From: Symbiodinium kawagutii
Lineage: Eukaryota; Sar; Dinophyceae; Suessiales; Symbiodiniaceae
Direction: 5' to 3'
Assembly (NCBI GenBank): GCA_009767595.1
Contig: VSDK01024070.1
Location: forward strand, 62,395 to 126,394
Length of the DNA: 64,000 nucleotides
Below are positions 35,201-45,799 of this stretch, in pieces. A model generated the notes under the pieces. It did not search any database. It had not been told where the DNA came from and was given only the letters and a program-made list of their open reading frames with translations. The translations under genes were made by a program, and so were the position numbers. How positions within the stretch are numbered: position 1 is the first letter of the stretch; each line of letters opens with the position of its first letter.

Positions 35201-38140
35201 AAATCGAAAAGGGTAAATTTAAATGTAGTAGTGGCTGAATCAGATTTTGAGAAATCATTGCAACTATTATCACGCGCTTTACAATTGGGCAGCTAACATG
35301 AGCAATTGACCAGCCACTATAACGGAGGAGACGGAGATCGGATGGGGCCCAACAACGATGTCAGAAGTCACAGGATGCAACACGGCTTTCACGTTGCAAG
35401 TTTGTTCTTCAACTAGGTGGTTGTGATCTCGGACTCATCGCCCAAGATCTCCAAGCTAATACGGTTTGGCATGGTTTGGGTGGCTGGCTGAGGCCATATT
35501 TTGGCGGATTCTTTCTTGCAGCCTTCACCAAGATCCAGTCGAAACCCACCACCCCGGAGGTTCCGGAGACGGCGCCAGAGACACAGCCGGCCTTTTCGGT
35601 GGATCTGGGTGCAGTGCCAGAGACTTGACGGTCCTTAGTGGTGGGCCGGTGGTCGATGAGTTCACGGCTGGGTTTCAGTGACTTGGAAGGAGGGTAGCAA
35701 CTTGATTCGATATATTTTTTGGTATTTCTATATGGTGCAATGGTGAGTGTTCATAAGTGAATACCAGTGCTACCGACGGCAATTGTGCAAACAAATGTAC
35801 CAAGCATGATAAAAGGCTGATTTTATTTCCGCGCTGGCACTTGGCTGGTAGAGGTTCGGCCCTCAAACCGGCAGAAACCAGTTCACTGGAAACCGCTCAA
35901 AAGGAAAGAGAAAAACACATGTTCCTTTAAAGGTTCCTGGCTTCAACAGCAAACCTACCACATCCAGATCTGTAGTGCTTGGATGTGCTTGGGCTTCCGG
36001 GTCAAGGCTCCTGTCAGGATGGGGCAGCCAACATGTACATATCTTGGCCTGCATCATCATGTCATGTATCAAGGGCACATCCCCATTCAAACCTTGTAGT
36101 GTGCATTCTTGCCCAGGATCCTTCACCAGTGATGCTTTTCAAATGCGAACCGACTAGAATTTGTAGGTACCTCACTGATGCATTGAGCGCCAGCAGCCCT
36201 GAATGACCAGGATTGAATGACATTTCCCGGCGCATCCCGGTGCCATTTGAATTTGAACCACAGGTTGTGAATCGCGGAAATAGTGCGCAAAATAACTTCC
36301 GATGTTGGCTTATACTTTTTTTGGGACTTGTGGAAATCACAGCTATAAACCAACAGCATCCACCATATCCACCAGCAAAACTAATGTAACAGGACCACCT
36401 TGCAGGGTGTGCCGTTGTAGTGAACAACCAGCCGGGGAGCCGCACCAGGAACTGGTGGATTTCTTCGGGCTGGAGCCCTCCCAGCTGCTCCGTTGTGTGC
36501 TGACTCCATCCGGAACAGTCTCATGGTGGCAGATGGCGCATTTTGTGAATGGGGGTACTATGGTGGTTTCTCAAAAGTGGGGGACCCCCAAGTCATCCAT
36601 GGTTTTTATGGTTTCTATGGTGGTTTCTCAAAATGGGGGACCCCCTAACATGGTTGGTTTATGACTAAAAATGGTTAATAATGAATGATTTAGGGGTACC
36701 CCTATTTTGAGAAACCGCATGAAACCACCAGATGACGTAACTGAGTATGGCTATATGGTAAGTGAAAATAATGGTACATGAAAGCAATATGGCTATATTG
36801 TTAGCTATGGTGAATATTGTTTATATAACTACAAAGGGAAATGTGTCTAGCCTATGTCAGTGCCTATGTTTAGGATTAATTTACTATGGCTAATAGGGGC
36901 TAACAGTTTTTTATTTGCCCCAATCTGGTTGGTTGACGAGTATTTTTCATAGGGGTTGAGACCACCAACCAGGAAATGCGTTCGGGCTTTGCTGGGTTTC
37001 GATGATGGATCCATTTGACACATCCCATTCATCATTTAGCAGGGTCCCTGGGCCTATCGGCAACAGGTGTGTGAAGTGTGTCCCAAAATCCGGGAAATCG
37101 GCCTTGCATTTGGCAACATCTCTTTGGTTCAGGTGCCCTGCAGCGGCAGTGCATTGCTTTTCCCGGGGTCAAAGCTGCAGTGTTTGGGGTAGGATTTTTG
37201 TTCATCAATCGTGTTGATTTGCATCTTTTTTTTTGATGGGTAGGAGGTCGGGCCCCCAAGTTAGCCAAGTCAATTTACACTTGGGGTAACGGCTATTTAT
37301 GGTAGAAAGAGCTAGCGGGCCCCGCCTTGTAGTTGTTCATGTGTTTCCGCTTTGGTGCTGATGTCATTTACATTGGGGAGAGATTTCTCAGGGGTGTGGA
37401 TTTAACCATAACATGTATGAACTTGTAAGAAAGGGTGACCTGATGGCGATGGAGGAAGAGGAGAGAAAGAGAGAGAGACAGACAGATTTGTGATTTGTGC
37501 AATCAAAATCTATCAAAACTGTCATGATTCTCGATTAGCGTTTGAAGTTCGAGGGGTCAATCCTATTTCTTCTTCAGTGGAAGGGTGCGGGAGACGGCGG
37601 ACAATGAAATTGTCACGGGTAAACATTTTTCTCTTGCTGTAGGGCAAACCGTGGGAAGCCCTGGCAAAAAAACTCAAACCCAGCGCTCGAAATCGAATAA
37701 TTCACGGGCTTTGGGCATTGCTTGAGTGGTCATTGAACAACACACGTGGGGATGTGAATCATCAGCAAGCATTCCACAACCCTTTCACGCATGAGTGTAA
37801 TTAGTGACCATTCGACCCTATCAATTTGATACACAACAAATCAGCTGCACCTGAATCGCGTACACTTGATGTTAAAACGGATATTAAAAGACTTAAAAGC
37901 GTTCCTTGGGAGATTCTTTGTTTGGTGATCTAGGGAGTCTAAGGTGTTCATCTTCACTTCTGAGTTTCGTTGTGGAGGGTCGCGTGGGAGGGTGACACGG
38001 TGACACCCCATGAAAGGTGCCCGACGTGACAGAGATAGGATGCCCCCACAACTTATGATCATGCGGAGGTTCGTAATGATGATCATATATCATAGTTGTC
38101 CAGACGATGCAGACGAAGAACCTGGTTCTAGACAGGAGCA

Positions 38141-38172
<32 letters not shown>

Positions 38173-40332
38173 CATAGCTGTCAGAGAATCATATACGCTT
38201 TGACTGCTGGTGATGTTTGATGACCATTCGCGATTGTTTTTTGACTATTGATGATGTTTGATGACCGGTCATGGCCTTTTATGACTATTGACTATTGATA
38301 TGTGTTGATTATCTTTCAGGGCTAGTGATTAGGTTTCACGATTACTGGTGATGATGGTGATATCTTTGACTATTGACTATGTATGGGTGGTGGTGAGAAC
38401 GAACGTGATGATGACAATGGTAATCATGATTGTCTCTTGTCAGATCGCCTGTATTGTATACATGTGTTCATCTCATGATTGATGATGACGGTACTAGTGA
38501 TTTGCAACTGCTATATCAATTTTCAAACAGGACGCGATGCACATGATAACAGGGAGGGCAATGACTTGGGATGGTGCCTTATGATGGCCATGGTTTTGCA
38601 CTTTGATCACCAAGTGTGCTGGACATGATTGGAATCATAATGACTATGTTTAATCATGGGCTCATCTATGTATACATTGGAGTTTCAAAACTATGATATC
38701 ACGCGGGCCCCGGCCGCCCAAAGCATGCTGCTGGTTGGTGATATGTCGTTCTATCAGTAGCACCTGCTTACCTAGTGGAAATCACAAACCCGTATAACGT
38801 GTCATCAAGTACAAACATGTAAATATAATTAATGTTTCAAGATAGTTGAACCCTACTAGTACTTAATATATGTCAATAGTCAATTCTTCACTGATAAGTA
38901 ACTTGTATTGACTAAAGACTTTGTTCCAATATTCCATGTTAATCATTCGTTGATGCCAATACTCGTTCATACTCAATACCAGACTAGTCTCAATCACTAT
39001 TACCAGCATTAACTAATAGTCGTACTCAGTACCAGTCAGTCTCACCAGTGGAGATGGCGATGGAGAGAGAGTACCAGTATCAACTAGTTCATCTAGCATC
39101 AACACCAGTTGCTGCCTAGTTACTCTGGTAACATCTATAAACCAGTTCATACTAGTCATAGTCAGCTGGTGTTGGTCACGGTGGGCCGGGCTGGCAGGTG
39201 GGCCTCCCTCTTCTCCAGCGCCTCCAGCTCCGTGCCTGGAAGATTTGCCCCGAAGGGGCGCAGCGCTTGGCCACCCTGGCCACCAAGCGGAAGCTGCGGC
39301 GGCCCGGAGACGCGGCGGCCTGTGAAAGGCCCAGGTTTTTCAGTCAAAATGGGGCAGTTGGGCGGCGCAAGCGCAAGGAAATGAAGCCATAAGTGATGAA
39401 ACCATCAGTGATGAAGCCATAAGCACGGTAAAAATGAGGCTCTAAACTGTGATATGATGAAACCACAAGTGATGAAGATTCGTTAGTGTTAACTGCGGTG
39501 ATGTATGAGCTGTTGGTTATGCTTGGCAGCTGTTGACTCAACTTTCCATGCTGGGGTTTATCAACGATGTCATTGAAGCATCCATTGGCTGAGCCGGGGT
39601 GGGTGGGGGGAATCCCATCGCTAGGTCTTGGCCTTGTGATGGTGTGGCGGATGGCCCTTTGCTGGTCCTCGTGGAAGCCGGCAGCGGACCTGGCTTCAGC
39701 TGGTGGTTCAGTGGAGATGTGGTGAATGGCCAGCTGAGTTTGGAGACGCCCAGCGATGTGCTTCAGCGCATGGGTGAAATCTGCGGGAGGAAACAAAGGC
39801 CCAGGTTTTTCAGTCAAAATGGGGCAGTTGGGCGGCGCAAGCGCAAGGAAATGAAGCCATAAGTGATGAAACCATCAGTGATGAAGCCATAAGCACGGTA
39901 AAAATGAGGCTCTAAACTGTGATATGATGAAACCACAAGTGATGAAGATTCGTTAGTGTTAACTGCGGTGATGTATGAGCTGTTGGTTATGCTTGGCAGC
40001 TGTTGACTCAACTTTCCATGCTGGGGTTTATCAACGATGTCATTGAAGCATCCATTGGCTGAGCCGGGGTGGGTGGGGGGAATCCCATCGCTAGGTCTTG
40101 GCCTTGTGATGGTGTGGCGGATGGCCCTTTGCTGGTCCTCGTGGAAGCCGGCAGCGGACCTGGCTTCAGCTGGTGGTTCAGTGGAGATGTGGTGAATGGC
40201 CAGCTGAGTTTGGAGACGCCCAGCGATGTGCTTCAGCGCATGGGTGAAATCTGCGGGAGGAAACATGCGGAGCAACGGTGCGCCCATCCCTTGGCAGGTG
40301 GCTTTTGTGACATGGAGGGCACCAACAAATGA
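31598..40332 (+). CDS. NSUN2: NSUN2/TRM4-like RNA (cytosine-5) methyltransferase, whole gene with introns
   Basis: The product would transfer a methyl group from S-adenosylmethionine to carbon 5 of cytosines, in the NSUN2 family mainly in tRNA (family knowledge). Ten exons join with agreeing phases: 31,598/31,609-32,206; 32,758-32,877; 33,409-33,495; 34,109-34,353; about 34,675-34,742; 35,493-35,608; 36,432-36,554; 37,133-37,188; 39,198-39,328; 40,095-40,332. A duplicated exon lies at 39,625-39,798. Counted from the ATG at 31,609 this gives about 593 residues, or about 651 with the duplicated exon, against roughly 770 in human NSUN2. Order of parts: substrate-binding N-region, SAM motif, both catalytic cysteines, then the NSUN2-specific C-terminal domain. 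Exon starts at 34,675 and 36,432 are the least certain. Donors are GT except GC at 32,878, 34,743, 39,329 and 39,799. Confidence 0.85.
32758..32877 (+). CDS. NSUN2: NSUN2-like exon 2: motif IV with the first cysteine
   Basis: After the acceptor CTGAG|G the frame reads RWFPPIRDGFDRILVDVPCS, then SDGTMRKEPKRLHSWKVSS. DVPCSSDGTMRK is motif IV of m5C-RNA methyltransferases; its cysteine (about residue 219) corresponds to the cysteine that helps release the product (family knowledge, human Cys271). The exon ends at a GC donor (TCTTCAG|GCGCAC). In the joined protein the split codon becomes Gly, giving SWKVSSGLNHHGLQLQ as in relatives. Confidence 0.88.
33409..33495 (+). CDS. NSUN2: NSUN2-like exon 3: helix and start of the catalytic motif
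   Basis: Starting after GCCGCAG|G, the frame reads LNHHGLQLQLLCRAVELLKP, then GGRLVYSTC with the cysteine codon split by the intron (ACCT|GTTTCT). This is motif VI, whose Cys attacks the cytosine ring in NSUN enzymes (family knowledge, human Cys321). The plain open frame reads into a stop right after the donor, so this exon is only recognisable from its homology and the phase match. Confidence 0.88.
34109..34353 (+). CDS. NSUN2: NSUN2-like exon 4: completes the catalytic motif
   Basis: Begins at TTCCCAG|GTTCG, so the split codon becomes Cys and the motif reads YSTCSLNPIECEAVVQAALL. It continues through LETWAVPDPYFETTGGPWWA to GIRASNLTQ and a clear GTGAGT donor at 34,354. Family members have STCSLNPIEDEAV here. 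The exon is 245 bases long and ends in phase 0. Confidence 0.9.
34675..34742 (+). CDS. NSUN2: NSUN2-like exon 5: SMFP and RCARFLP segment
   Basis: The frame reads PSMFPSSTSLALHRCARFLP then IHG. It matches the family's (T/S)MFPP...L.RC.R.LPH segment after the catalytic motif. The start is uncertain: acceptors at 34,662 and 34,674 both give phase 0. The end at a GC donor, 34,743, is chosen because CATGG|GCCG joins the next exon in phase as HGPYFGGFFLAAF. Confidence 0.75.
35493..35608 (+). CDS. NSUN2: NSUN2-like exon 6: GGFFLAAF strand and linker
   Basis: Acceptor GCTGAG|G. The frame reads PYFGGFFLAAFTKIQSKPTT, then PEVPETAPETQPAFSVDL. TGGFFVAVL is the last strand of the methyltransferase core in NSUN2 (family knowledge). 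The Pro/Glu/Thr-rich continuation corresponds to the linker to the C-terminal domain. The proposed donor is GT at 35,609. If it is not used, a stop follows at 35,626-35,628, which would give a shorter protein ending in this linker. Confidence 0.8.
36432..36554 (+). CDS. NSUN2: NSUN2-like exon 7: start of the C-terminal domain
   Basis: The frame reads AGEPHQELVDFFGLEPSQLL, then RCVLTPSGTVSWWQMAHFVN. It parallels the NSUN2-specific region with the pattern (I)xxFYxLDPSFPxxxLLxR. The length from LLRC to the next exon's GVKAAVF equals that in the human protein. The start is ambiguous (acceptors at 36,407 and 36,419 exist in other phases). It ends at a GT donor at 36,555, directly abutting the end of a family B element. 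Confidence 0.65.
36557..36720. mobile_element. family B elements, nested half plus full copy, in an NSUN2 intron
   Basis: A left half (36,557-36,612) starting ACTATGGTGGTTTCTCAAAA is followed by a full copy (36,616-36,720) with CTATGGTGGTTTCTCAAAAT and the matching right end CTATTTTGAGAAACCGCAT. The GT donor of the exon ending at 36,554 lies immediately before the first copy. Confidence 0.8.
36921..36972. mobile_element. family A element, right half only
   Basis: CTGGTTGGTTGACGAGTATT and then CATAGGGGTTGAGACCACCA match the right half of the family. The left end is diverged. It is intronic in the NSUN2-like gene. Confidence 0.65.
37133..37188 (+). CDS. NSUN2: NSUN2-like exon 8: short 56-bp exon
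   Basis: Acceptor GTTCAG|G; the frame reads ALQRQCIAFPGVKAAVFG and ends at a GT donor at 37,189. It matches the family's KVxNTGIKVW strand. It is called because of position, length and phase (1 in, 0 out), although the similarity by itself is weak. Confidence 0.6.
37443..37485 (+). repeat. GA-tail motif (intronic)
   Basis: TGGCGATGGAGGAAGAGGAG with a GA-rich run. It lies in the long intron between exons 8 and 9 of the NSUN2-like gene. Confidence 0.65.
38142..38171 (+). repeat. (CA)n(TA)n microsatellite
   Basis: ACACACACACACACACATAT with a short TA run. Confidence 0.9.
39054..39072 (+). repeat. GA-tail motif (intronic)
   Basis: ATGGCGATGGAGAGAGAGTA. Second copy of the motif in the same NSUN2 intron. 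Confidence 0.65.
39198..39328 (+). CDS. NSUN2: NSUN2-like exon 9: PUA-like part of the C-terminal domain
   Basis: Acceptor GGCAG|GTG in phase 0. The frame reads VGLPLLQRLQLRAWKICPEG, then AQRLATLATKRKLRRPGDAA and ACER. Relatives have a (F)RIxxEGLxxLxPxIxKR segment at this place. The exon ends at a GC donor, GAAAG|GCCCAG (39,329), in phase 2. The first base of the 470-bp duplicated block lies four bases before the exon end. Confidence 0.75.
39325..40264 (+). repeat. exact 470-bp tandem duplication (39,325-39,794 and 39,795-40,264)
   Basis: The two units look identical base for base where I compared them, including an intron and most of the terminal NSUN2-like exon. The breakpoints share only a single A. 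The lack of differences means it is recent, kept identical by conversion, or an assembly artefact. Confidence 0.92.
39625..39798 (+). CDS. NSUN2: duplicated copy of the last NSUN2-like exon, splice-competent
   Basis: The acceptor GCTAG|G, the start SWPCDGVADGPLLVLVEAGS and the rest up to GEICGRK are identical to the terminal exon 470 bases downstream. At the duplication junction the sequence becomes AACAAAG|GCCCAG, which recreates the GC donor used by the preceding exon. The exon is then 174 bases (58 codons), phase 2 in and phase 2 out, so inclusion or skipping keeps the frame. Without splicing it would end at a stop near 39,862. Whether it is included in the mRNA cannot be seen from DNA. 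Confidence 0.6.
40095..40332 (+). CDS. NSUN2: NSUN2-like terminal exon
   Basis: Acceptor GCTAG|G in phase 2. The frame reads SWPCDGVADGPLLVLVEAGS, then GPGFSWWFSGDVVNGQLSLE, TPSDVLQRMGEICGRKHAEQ and finally MEGTNK before TGA at 40,330-40,332. In relatives the end of the C-terminal domain has the pattern GSxVxxL...W.G...L...L..L. The last part after GEICGRK lies outside the duplicated block and is present once. Confidence 0.78.
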
Positions 40333-40557
40333 CTGGATGATCATTATTAATTATTAATTCATTAACTAAACATGATCAAAATTGCATGATTTGGGGGGGG
40401 CACTGTTCCGAGGAACACCGGCACGTGTGCAGTATATGTAGGTTTGTTCATTGCTTTCTGTTTAATCCAACGGTCGGTCTGAGGGGAGCATTCACAACAT
40501 TTCACAACCATGTTGGCGACTGCCTCGACTTGGACATTGGCGAATGACCAGCCATAG

Positions 40558-40711
40558 GCAGTGACGATTCATTTTCCTGATCCGGTTCCTGACCAGCACC
40601 CCAGAACGACCGGGGCGCGAAGTACGGTTTCCTATGGGCCGATGATTGCTCCAAAACCATCCTCGGGGTTGAGATACCTCATCCTGCGCCCCAACACGAT
40701 GTTTCGTCACA
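40558..40711 (+). CDS. possible orphan exon, unrecognised
   Basis: Between the acceptor CATAG|G and the strong donor ACA|GTAAGT, one frame is open for 51 codons: AVTIHFPDPVPDQHPRTTGA, then RSTVSYGPMIAPKPSSGLRY and LILRPNTMFRH. It is Pro/Ser/Arg-rich, with phase 0 in and 1 out. It lies 225 bases after the NSUN2 stop. No domain is recognised and no partner exon was found, so it may be the start of another gene or chance. Confidence 0.3.
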
Positions 40712-41549
40712 GTAAGTCGAAGAACACCGCTTTGCTTGCTTGCACGCATGGTCTTGCAAAGTTTTCATTTGTATGGTTCTGGTTCCCTTGGGTGGTTGCA
40801 CTTTATGGATTGTTGGATGGCAGCACATGCATAGCAAGTATTTCCATGTACACCACGCATGTTTACACGCAGGTGCAGACGCATGCAAGATCGCTCAAGT
40901 GTGCACATTTGAGAGTGGTCAGTATTGCAGAATCGATCAGCGATGTGTTGCACTGGTGTCAGCAAACAGGGGCAACATGGGCAACTACATGCATATAACT
41001 ACCCATAGCCCACAACTACCCCCAGCCACCACCCCAACATGTTCCTTCATATGCTGAAACTCACCTTTCATTTTGAAATGAGTAGATTATGAAAAACTCA
41101 AATGATCCCGAATGATGGATCAAGGTACTTGCAAGGTGCCTTAAAGCAGTTCCTTTTTGATGCCTTTTTGTCTTTTCAAATTCTTTGGCGGAACACGGCA
41201 GGATGGTGTTGAAAGTAACGGCGCTGCTGCACCAGCTACGCCCACTAGTGCCAGCACCCTCAGATCTCAGACTTGGAAGTTCACAAGCCAGGACCGGCTG
41301 GTTACATGGAGATCTTGTATAGGCACTTTATTGGGCTATACCCTCACGTTTGCTAGTTACACATTTGGTTTTGCTGGCCCCTGGAAAGTCGCACCTACGA
41401 AGTGCTCTGGCATTTTTCGTCAGGAATCCCTTCTGATTGCATCCCGACTCATATAAAACCTGACCCCAGATAAGCTGCTGCTTGGCTGTGGCGGGGAATG
41501 ATGAGAGAGACTTCTCTGGATTATTTGAAATCAGACTCTGTCACACTTC

Positions 41550-41642
41550 CTGGCTGGTGATTTCAAACATTTTTTCGCTAGCAACTACGAACAAACGGTT
41601 GGTTGACTAATATTTTCCATAGGGGCTGAAACCACCAACGAG
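41550..41642. mobile_element. family A miniature element, copy 5
   Basis: CTGGCTGGTGATTTCAAACA on the left and GGGGCTGAAACCACCAACGA then G on the right. Confidence 0.85.
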
Positions 41643-42408
41643 CTTAGCTGCTGCATATCACTGCAAACAACCGCCAGTTGATACGGATCGCTACCCATCC
41701 AAGATCGCTGCAAAGAACGTGGCATTTCTTCCAACGAGGGAAACAGTGTTGGCCTGTTGGAGGACCTGTTGAGCAGCTGTTTGATTTAGCCAGCTGGGTG
41801 AAATTCAGCTGTTGTTTCTTGTTTGTATATTTGTTTGACAGCAACTTTAAGCACTGCTAACCTTCGATTCAACCAGCACAGATGATGGATTAACCATCAC
41901 ATCGTTAAAGACATGCCAAATGTCACCCCTATCAGCTCCTGAGAAGTTCCTATCCCGAAGATGTGGATGGGAGATCGCCAGTAAAAGAATGAGTACCATG
42001 GGTACCATGGTGGTGATTAATGAACCAGATCTCTTCCATCAATTGTTCATGAGCATTGAGACTATTGCGAAATCTTGATGTACAATACATCACTAATTTG
42101 GGAAGGCGCGGGCAATATATCAGAGATTCTTTTGAACGGAGGCATGTTTCAATTGATCGATTCATAATAGTTATTCAGTTTGTCAGGTCATAACTTGTAG
42201 TGATGAAGTGTCAATTAGTCAGTTTTGATCATCGCTGCAAGTTATTGTGAGCTGACTAACTGATCTCCCTCTGGGTGTTTCAGGTCTCGTCTCGCGAGGT
42301 CAAGGTGACTACGATACCAATCCAACGTCGATCATCAGCACCCAGTGATGGCCTCAGTCATGGAAGGTCAAGTAGGAAAGCAGGGCCTAGGGGATAGCGG
42401 TGGGTCCA

Positions 42409-42533
42409 TATATGGCTATGGGTCAAGCAGTTAACCAACCAATAATGGGGGATGATGACCAACAATAATAAGGGAAACAATGGTAAATGATAGGGGAACC
42501 AGGGGTACAGGGTTTTGACCCACAGCCATATGG
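42409..42533 (-). mobile_element. family C element, copy 3 (reverse), abutting a family B half copy
   Basis: Starts TATATGGCTATGGGTCAAG and ends TTTTGACCCACAGCCATATG. The interior is the reverse complement of the copies at 11,975 and 24,871. A family B left half (TATGGCTGTTTCTTAAAATA, then CACCCCCC) follows directly to about 42,590. Confidence 0.8.
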
Positions 42534-45500
42534 CTGTTTCTTAAAATAGGGTCACCCCCCCAAATTATCCAATATTCTATAGCCATGTCTTGGAATACAC
42601 CAGCCATTTCACGGTTCCCCTTATGTATGAAACCCACATGTGGTGGCTTGTAAGGGCCAATAATGGGGAATAATAACCTACACAAATAGGGAAATGGCGC
42701 TTGAGAAAGAGAGAATGGGGATATCATGCTTGATGGTGATTGACGGTAGATCCAGCTGGTTAATGATGATTAGTGGTGAATCAATACGGCCAATGATGGT
42801 TAACCATGGTCCAATGGTTGACTGAATTGTAGGAGTGGTGGATCATAGTTCGTATTTCATGGTAGATCCAGATAAATAAACCACCCCCAGGTTACCTCAA
42901 ATAGCTCAATAGCTATTTACCGTCAAATATCGTTGTTTTCTTGAGGATTTGCCATTCATGTGGTCAACCTTGGGTATGATTGGCTCTAACTCGAACAATG
43001 GGCCAATAACCAATCTTGAGGGAAAATCAACTGTGGCGGGATTTCTCGAACCTGGGTTAACACCACTGTACTTCAAAGCCCTTCTTTTTTCAGCTACCGG
43101 TACTTCTGTTTCTAGATATTGCGTTGCACGGTTGCTGCCACGGCTTTGAACTTATGTTCGCTTCGGTTGATGTGCAGACCAGTGGCCCCTGGTCAAGTCC
43201 AATGGTTCATGACTTCGGGCTTGCCTGCATCTCCCTCAAGTTGTGTGGGTGAGTGCAGGTCCACAAAGCCTGTGCCAACAGTGGCTCACCAAATTGGATA
43301 TGCGAAGAGAGCTTTCAAAAACACGTTCGCTCAAACCGTGTTTGGTTTTGTTGATCTTTGTTCCCCCAAGAGTTGGTCGAAAAGGAGACAACTGAGTAAA
43401 TACGTCCACGCGGTGCGCACTTGGTTTGGATAATGTGTCGACGTGCCAATCAAGTACGTACTGACGAAGCCTTACCGACGTGTTTGGTTGGGTAAGTTGA
43501 CATAGGTTGGATGAACCTGATGAACCTTGATGTATGGTGGATGTGTTCATCGAGTGATCAATCCTTTTAAAGTGATACTAGATCTATCCCGTACCCCTTC
43601 ACTGCAAGGTTTCCCTACTAAACCGATGAGGGCTGGGGTTAGTTCACACCTGATCCATCACTATTCATGGTCATAGCTATACAAACTAGCCATGGTGCGC
43701 CCCTGGTTGTTATACCTTAATGTCATATCAAATTATTTTACCTACAACCATTGTGTATCATCTCATTGTTACCCGCCTTGTTTATGCAATTTTGATCCAA
43801 CAAAAAAATGTTGGATGGATGCTACTTGAGGTTGCAACATGTGTGCCTTGTTTCTGCCTTACCCAATGAGACGCGCATGCCATGCAAAGAAGCAGCTCCT
43901 CCAACTGCTTTGGCCAACCAGCTGCAGGCTTTTGCCCGACGCTGATGTCGGTTGCTCAGTGACTTCATGCGGCGTGACTCTAAAGGAATCGAACGTTTAC
44001 CAGGTGCATTCGCACAATCTGGTTTAAAGTTGACCAGTGCTTTTGACTCAGCTAACTGGTCAATCACCAGGTCGATTTCAAAAATTCAGTTATCAGCTAT
44101 AGTATATTTATAGTCATAGCTACGCAACAAAATGGATATGAACATATGCATCGAGAAGTTTGATGTAGCTAGACACCGGCATATTCATATACAGCCCATC
44201 GCTATACCTGATTTTCATTCGCCCAATCATTTATTCATGGTAATTGTGTCGGACATGCCATTATCAGCGATAATGTCGGGGAGAATGGTCCTTTACCAAG
44301 CGGTTGTAAATGTTAAATGGTTGTTGTTGACCCTAAATTGATAAGCCCAGCCATGGTTGGGGGGTACGTCAACTTTGGAGGGTCCCCTACAACCAGTCAG
44401 TGAGTCGTGGCGCTCTAGTGGCGGGACCAATATCAACAGTGGTTGGTGGCTAGGTAAAAGGTAATACGCATCATGATTAATTAATGGTTTCGAACTATGC
44501 ACTACTAATGGCACTAATCATAGTTGAGAGCCAAGTATGATGCCAATGATGCCGACCATGGTCTACCAATTTTTTAACTGGTTGGTTATATTCAACTATA
44601 CATATATATTTATAGCCATCGTGATTGTGATATAAGTAATGGCCGAACGATGCTTAGTGGTTAATGAGAATGATTCAGACTGATGGTTTATGGTGGCTAG
44701 TGGCTCACGGCAAGCAAATGGTTGATTTTGATCTAAATAATGGTTCGTCATGGTCAATGTACTGGTTCACGATAGCGATGAGCGGTGAGCAAACGACCAG
44801 CAATAGCTACAACAACCATAGGGGAACACACTCGAGCAATACAATCAAAGGACGGTAGAGCTATTAAGCGACAACCTATGCATGGTTAAGTTGATACTGT
44901 AAACTTTGAGTCATACATTAAAATTTGACGTACCTGCTCGTGATGACCATACTTGCTGGGTGATTTTCGATGTGCTATTCTGTTTGTCGTGTCAACTTAG
45001 ATGTCAGTAGCTTTGACGGTAGTTCATGTTCGTCACTATCTCTTTTAAGACTGCCAGAAAATGAAGACTATTTGTGCGTACGTCCATTGTTTCCTTCGTT
45101 TGCAAAAGCATTTCTTAAGCTAAGCATATCCTTTGAACTTACTTTGACTGCCCGTGCACAGAGACCCGATGAGACTGGTCTCTGCTGTAATAAAGTTTTT
45201 TCCTTGCGTTGCGCGAGATTCTGACTGGGATAGTGTAGAGCTTTCTATTTATACAATGTGATTAAATACTATATGCTAGCTGACTTTAGTGCATGCGTGT
45301 TGGTCTAACCAATCGCCTTTGCCAAATGTGATCATGAAAGCTCACCCAAGAAAGTCATGCATAGTTTTGGCATGAAGCGTATGTCGAAGATGATGGGTAT
45401 GCCGCCAGCCACCCGAGACGGTCGACCGTATCAACAACAGACCCCACATACCAATTCTCAGCACTAAAATCCAGTCACAAATAGCACAAAAAACACACTG

Positions 45501-45703
45501 TCACCAAAGCCCAGGGGGACTCCATATTCCGAAAACCATCATTAACTGTCGACTGTCATAAATTACCACAAGCCAGCATTAACGACCAGTAATTTCCATC
45601 AACCTCCATTGATCATTATGTAATACAATATCATTATCAGACATTACTTACTATATTATCATGGTAATTATGATGGCATTGAAAACTGGTCTTAGTATGA
45701 TAC

Positions 45704-45799
45704 TATAGTGATCCCCAAATAGAAAGAAAAGTAGAATCCTGGCAAAATCCTATAAAAGTAGTGATCATTAGCTTTTCTATCTATTTGGGGATCACTATA
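45704..45799. mobile_element. 96-bp foldback element
   Basis: TATAGTGATCCCCAAATAGA continuing to AAGAAAAG (45,704-45,731) pairs with the complementary arm at 45,772-45,799 with one mismatch. The flanks also share GATGxCAT-type words in inverted order. No coding capacity. Confidence 0.8.

Noticed and set aside
39344..40344. 157- and 176-codon minus-strand open frames with identical sequence
   Set aside because: They are shadows of the duplicated NSUN2-like exon and intron; their identity only reflects the tandem duplication.
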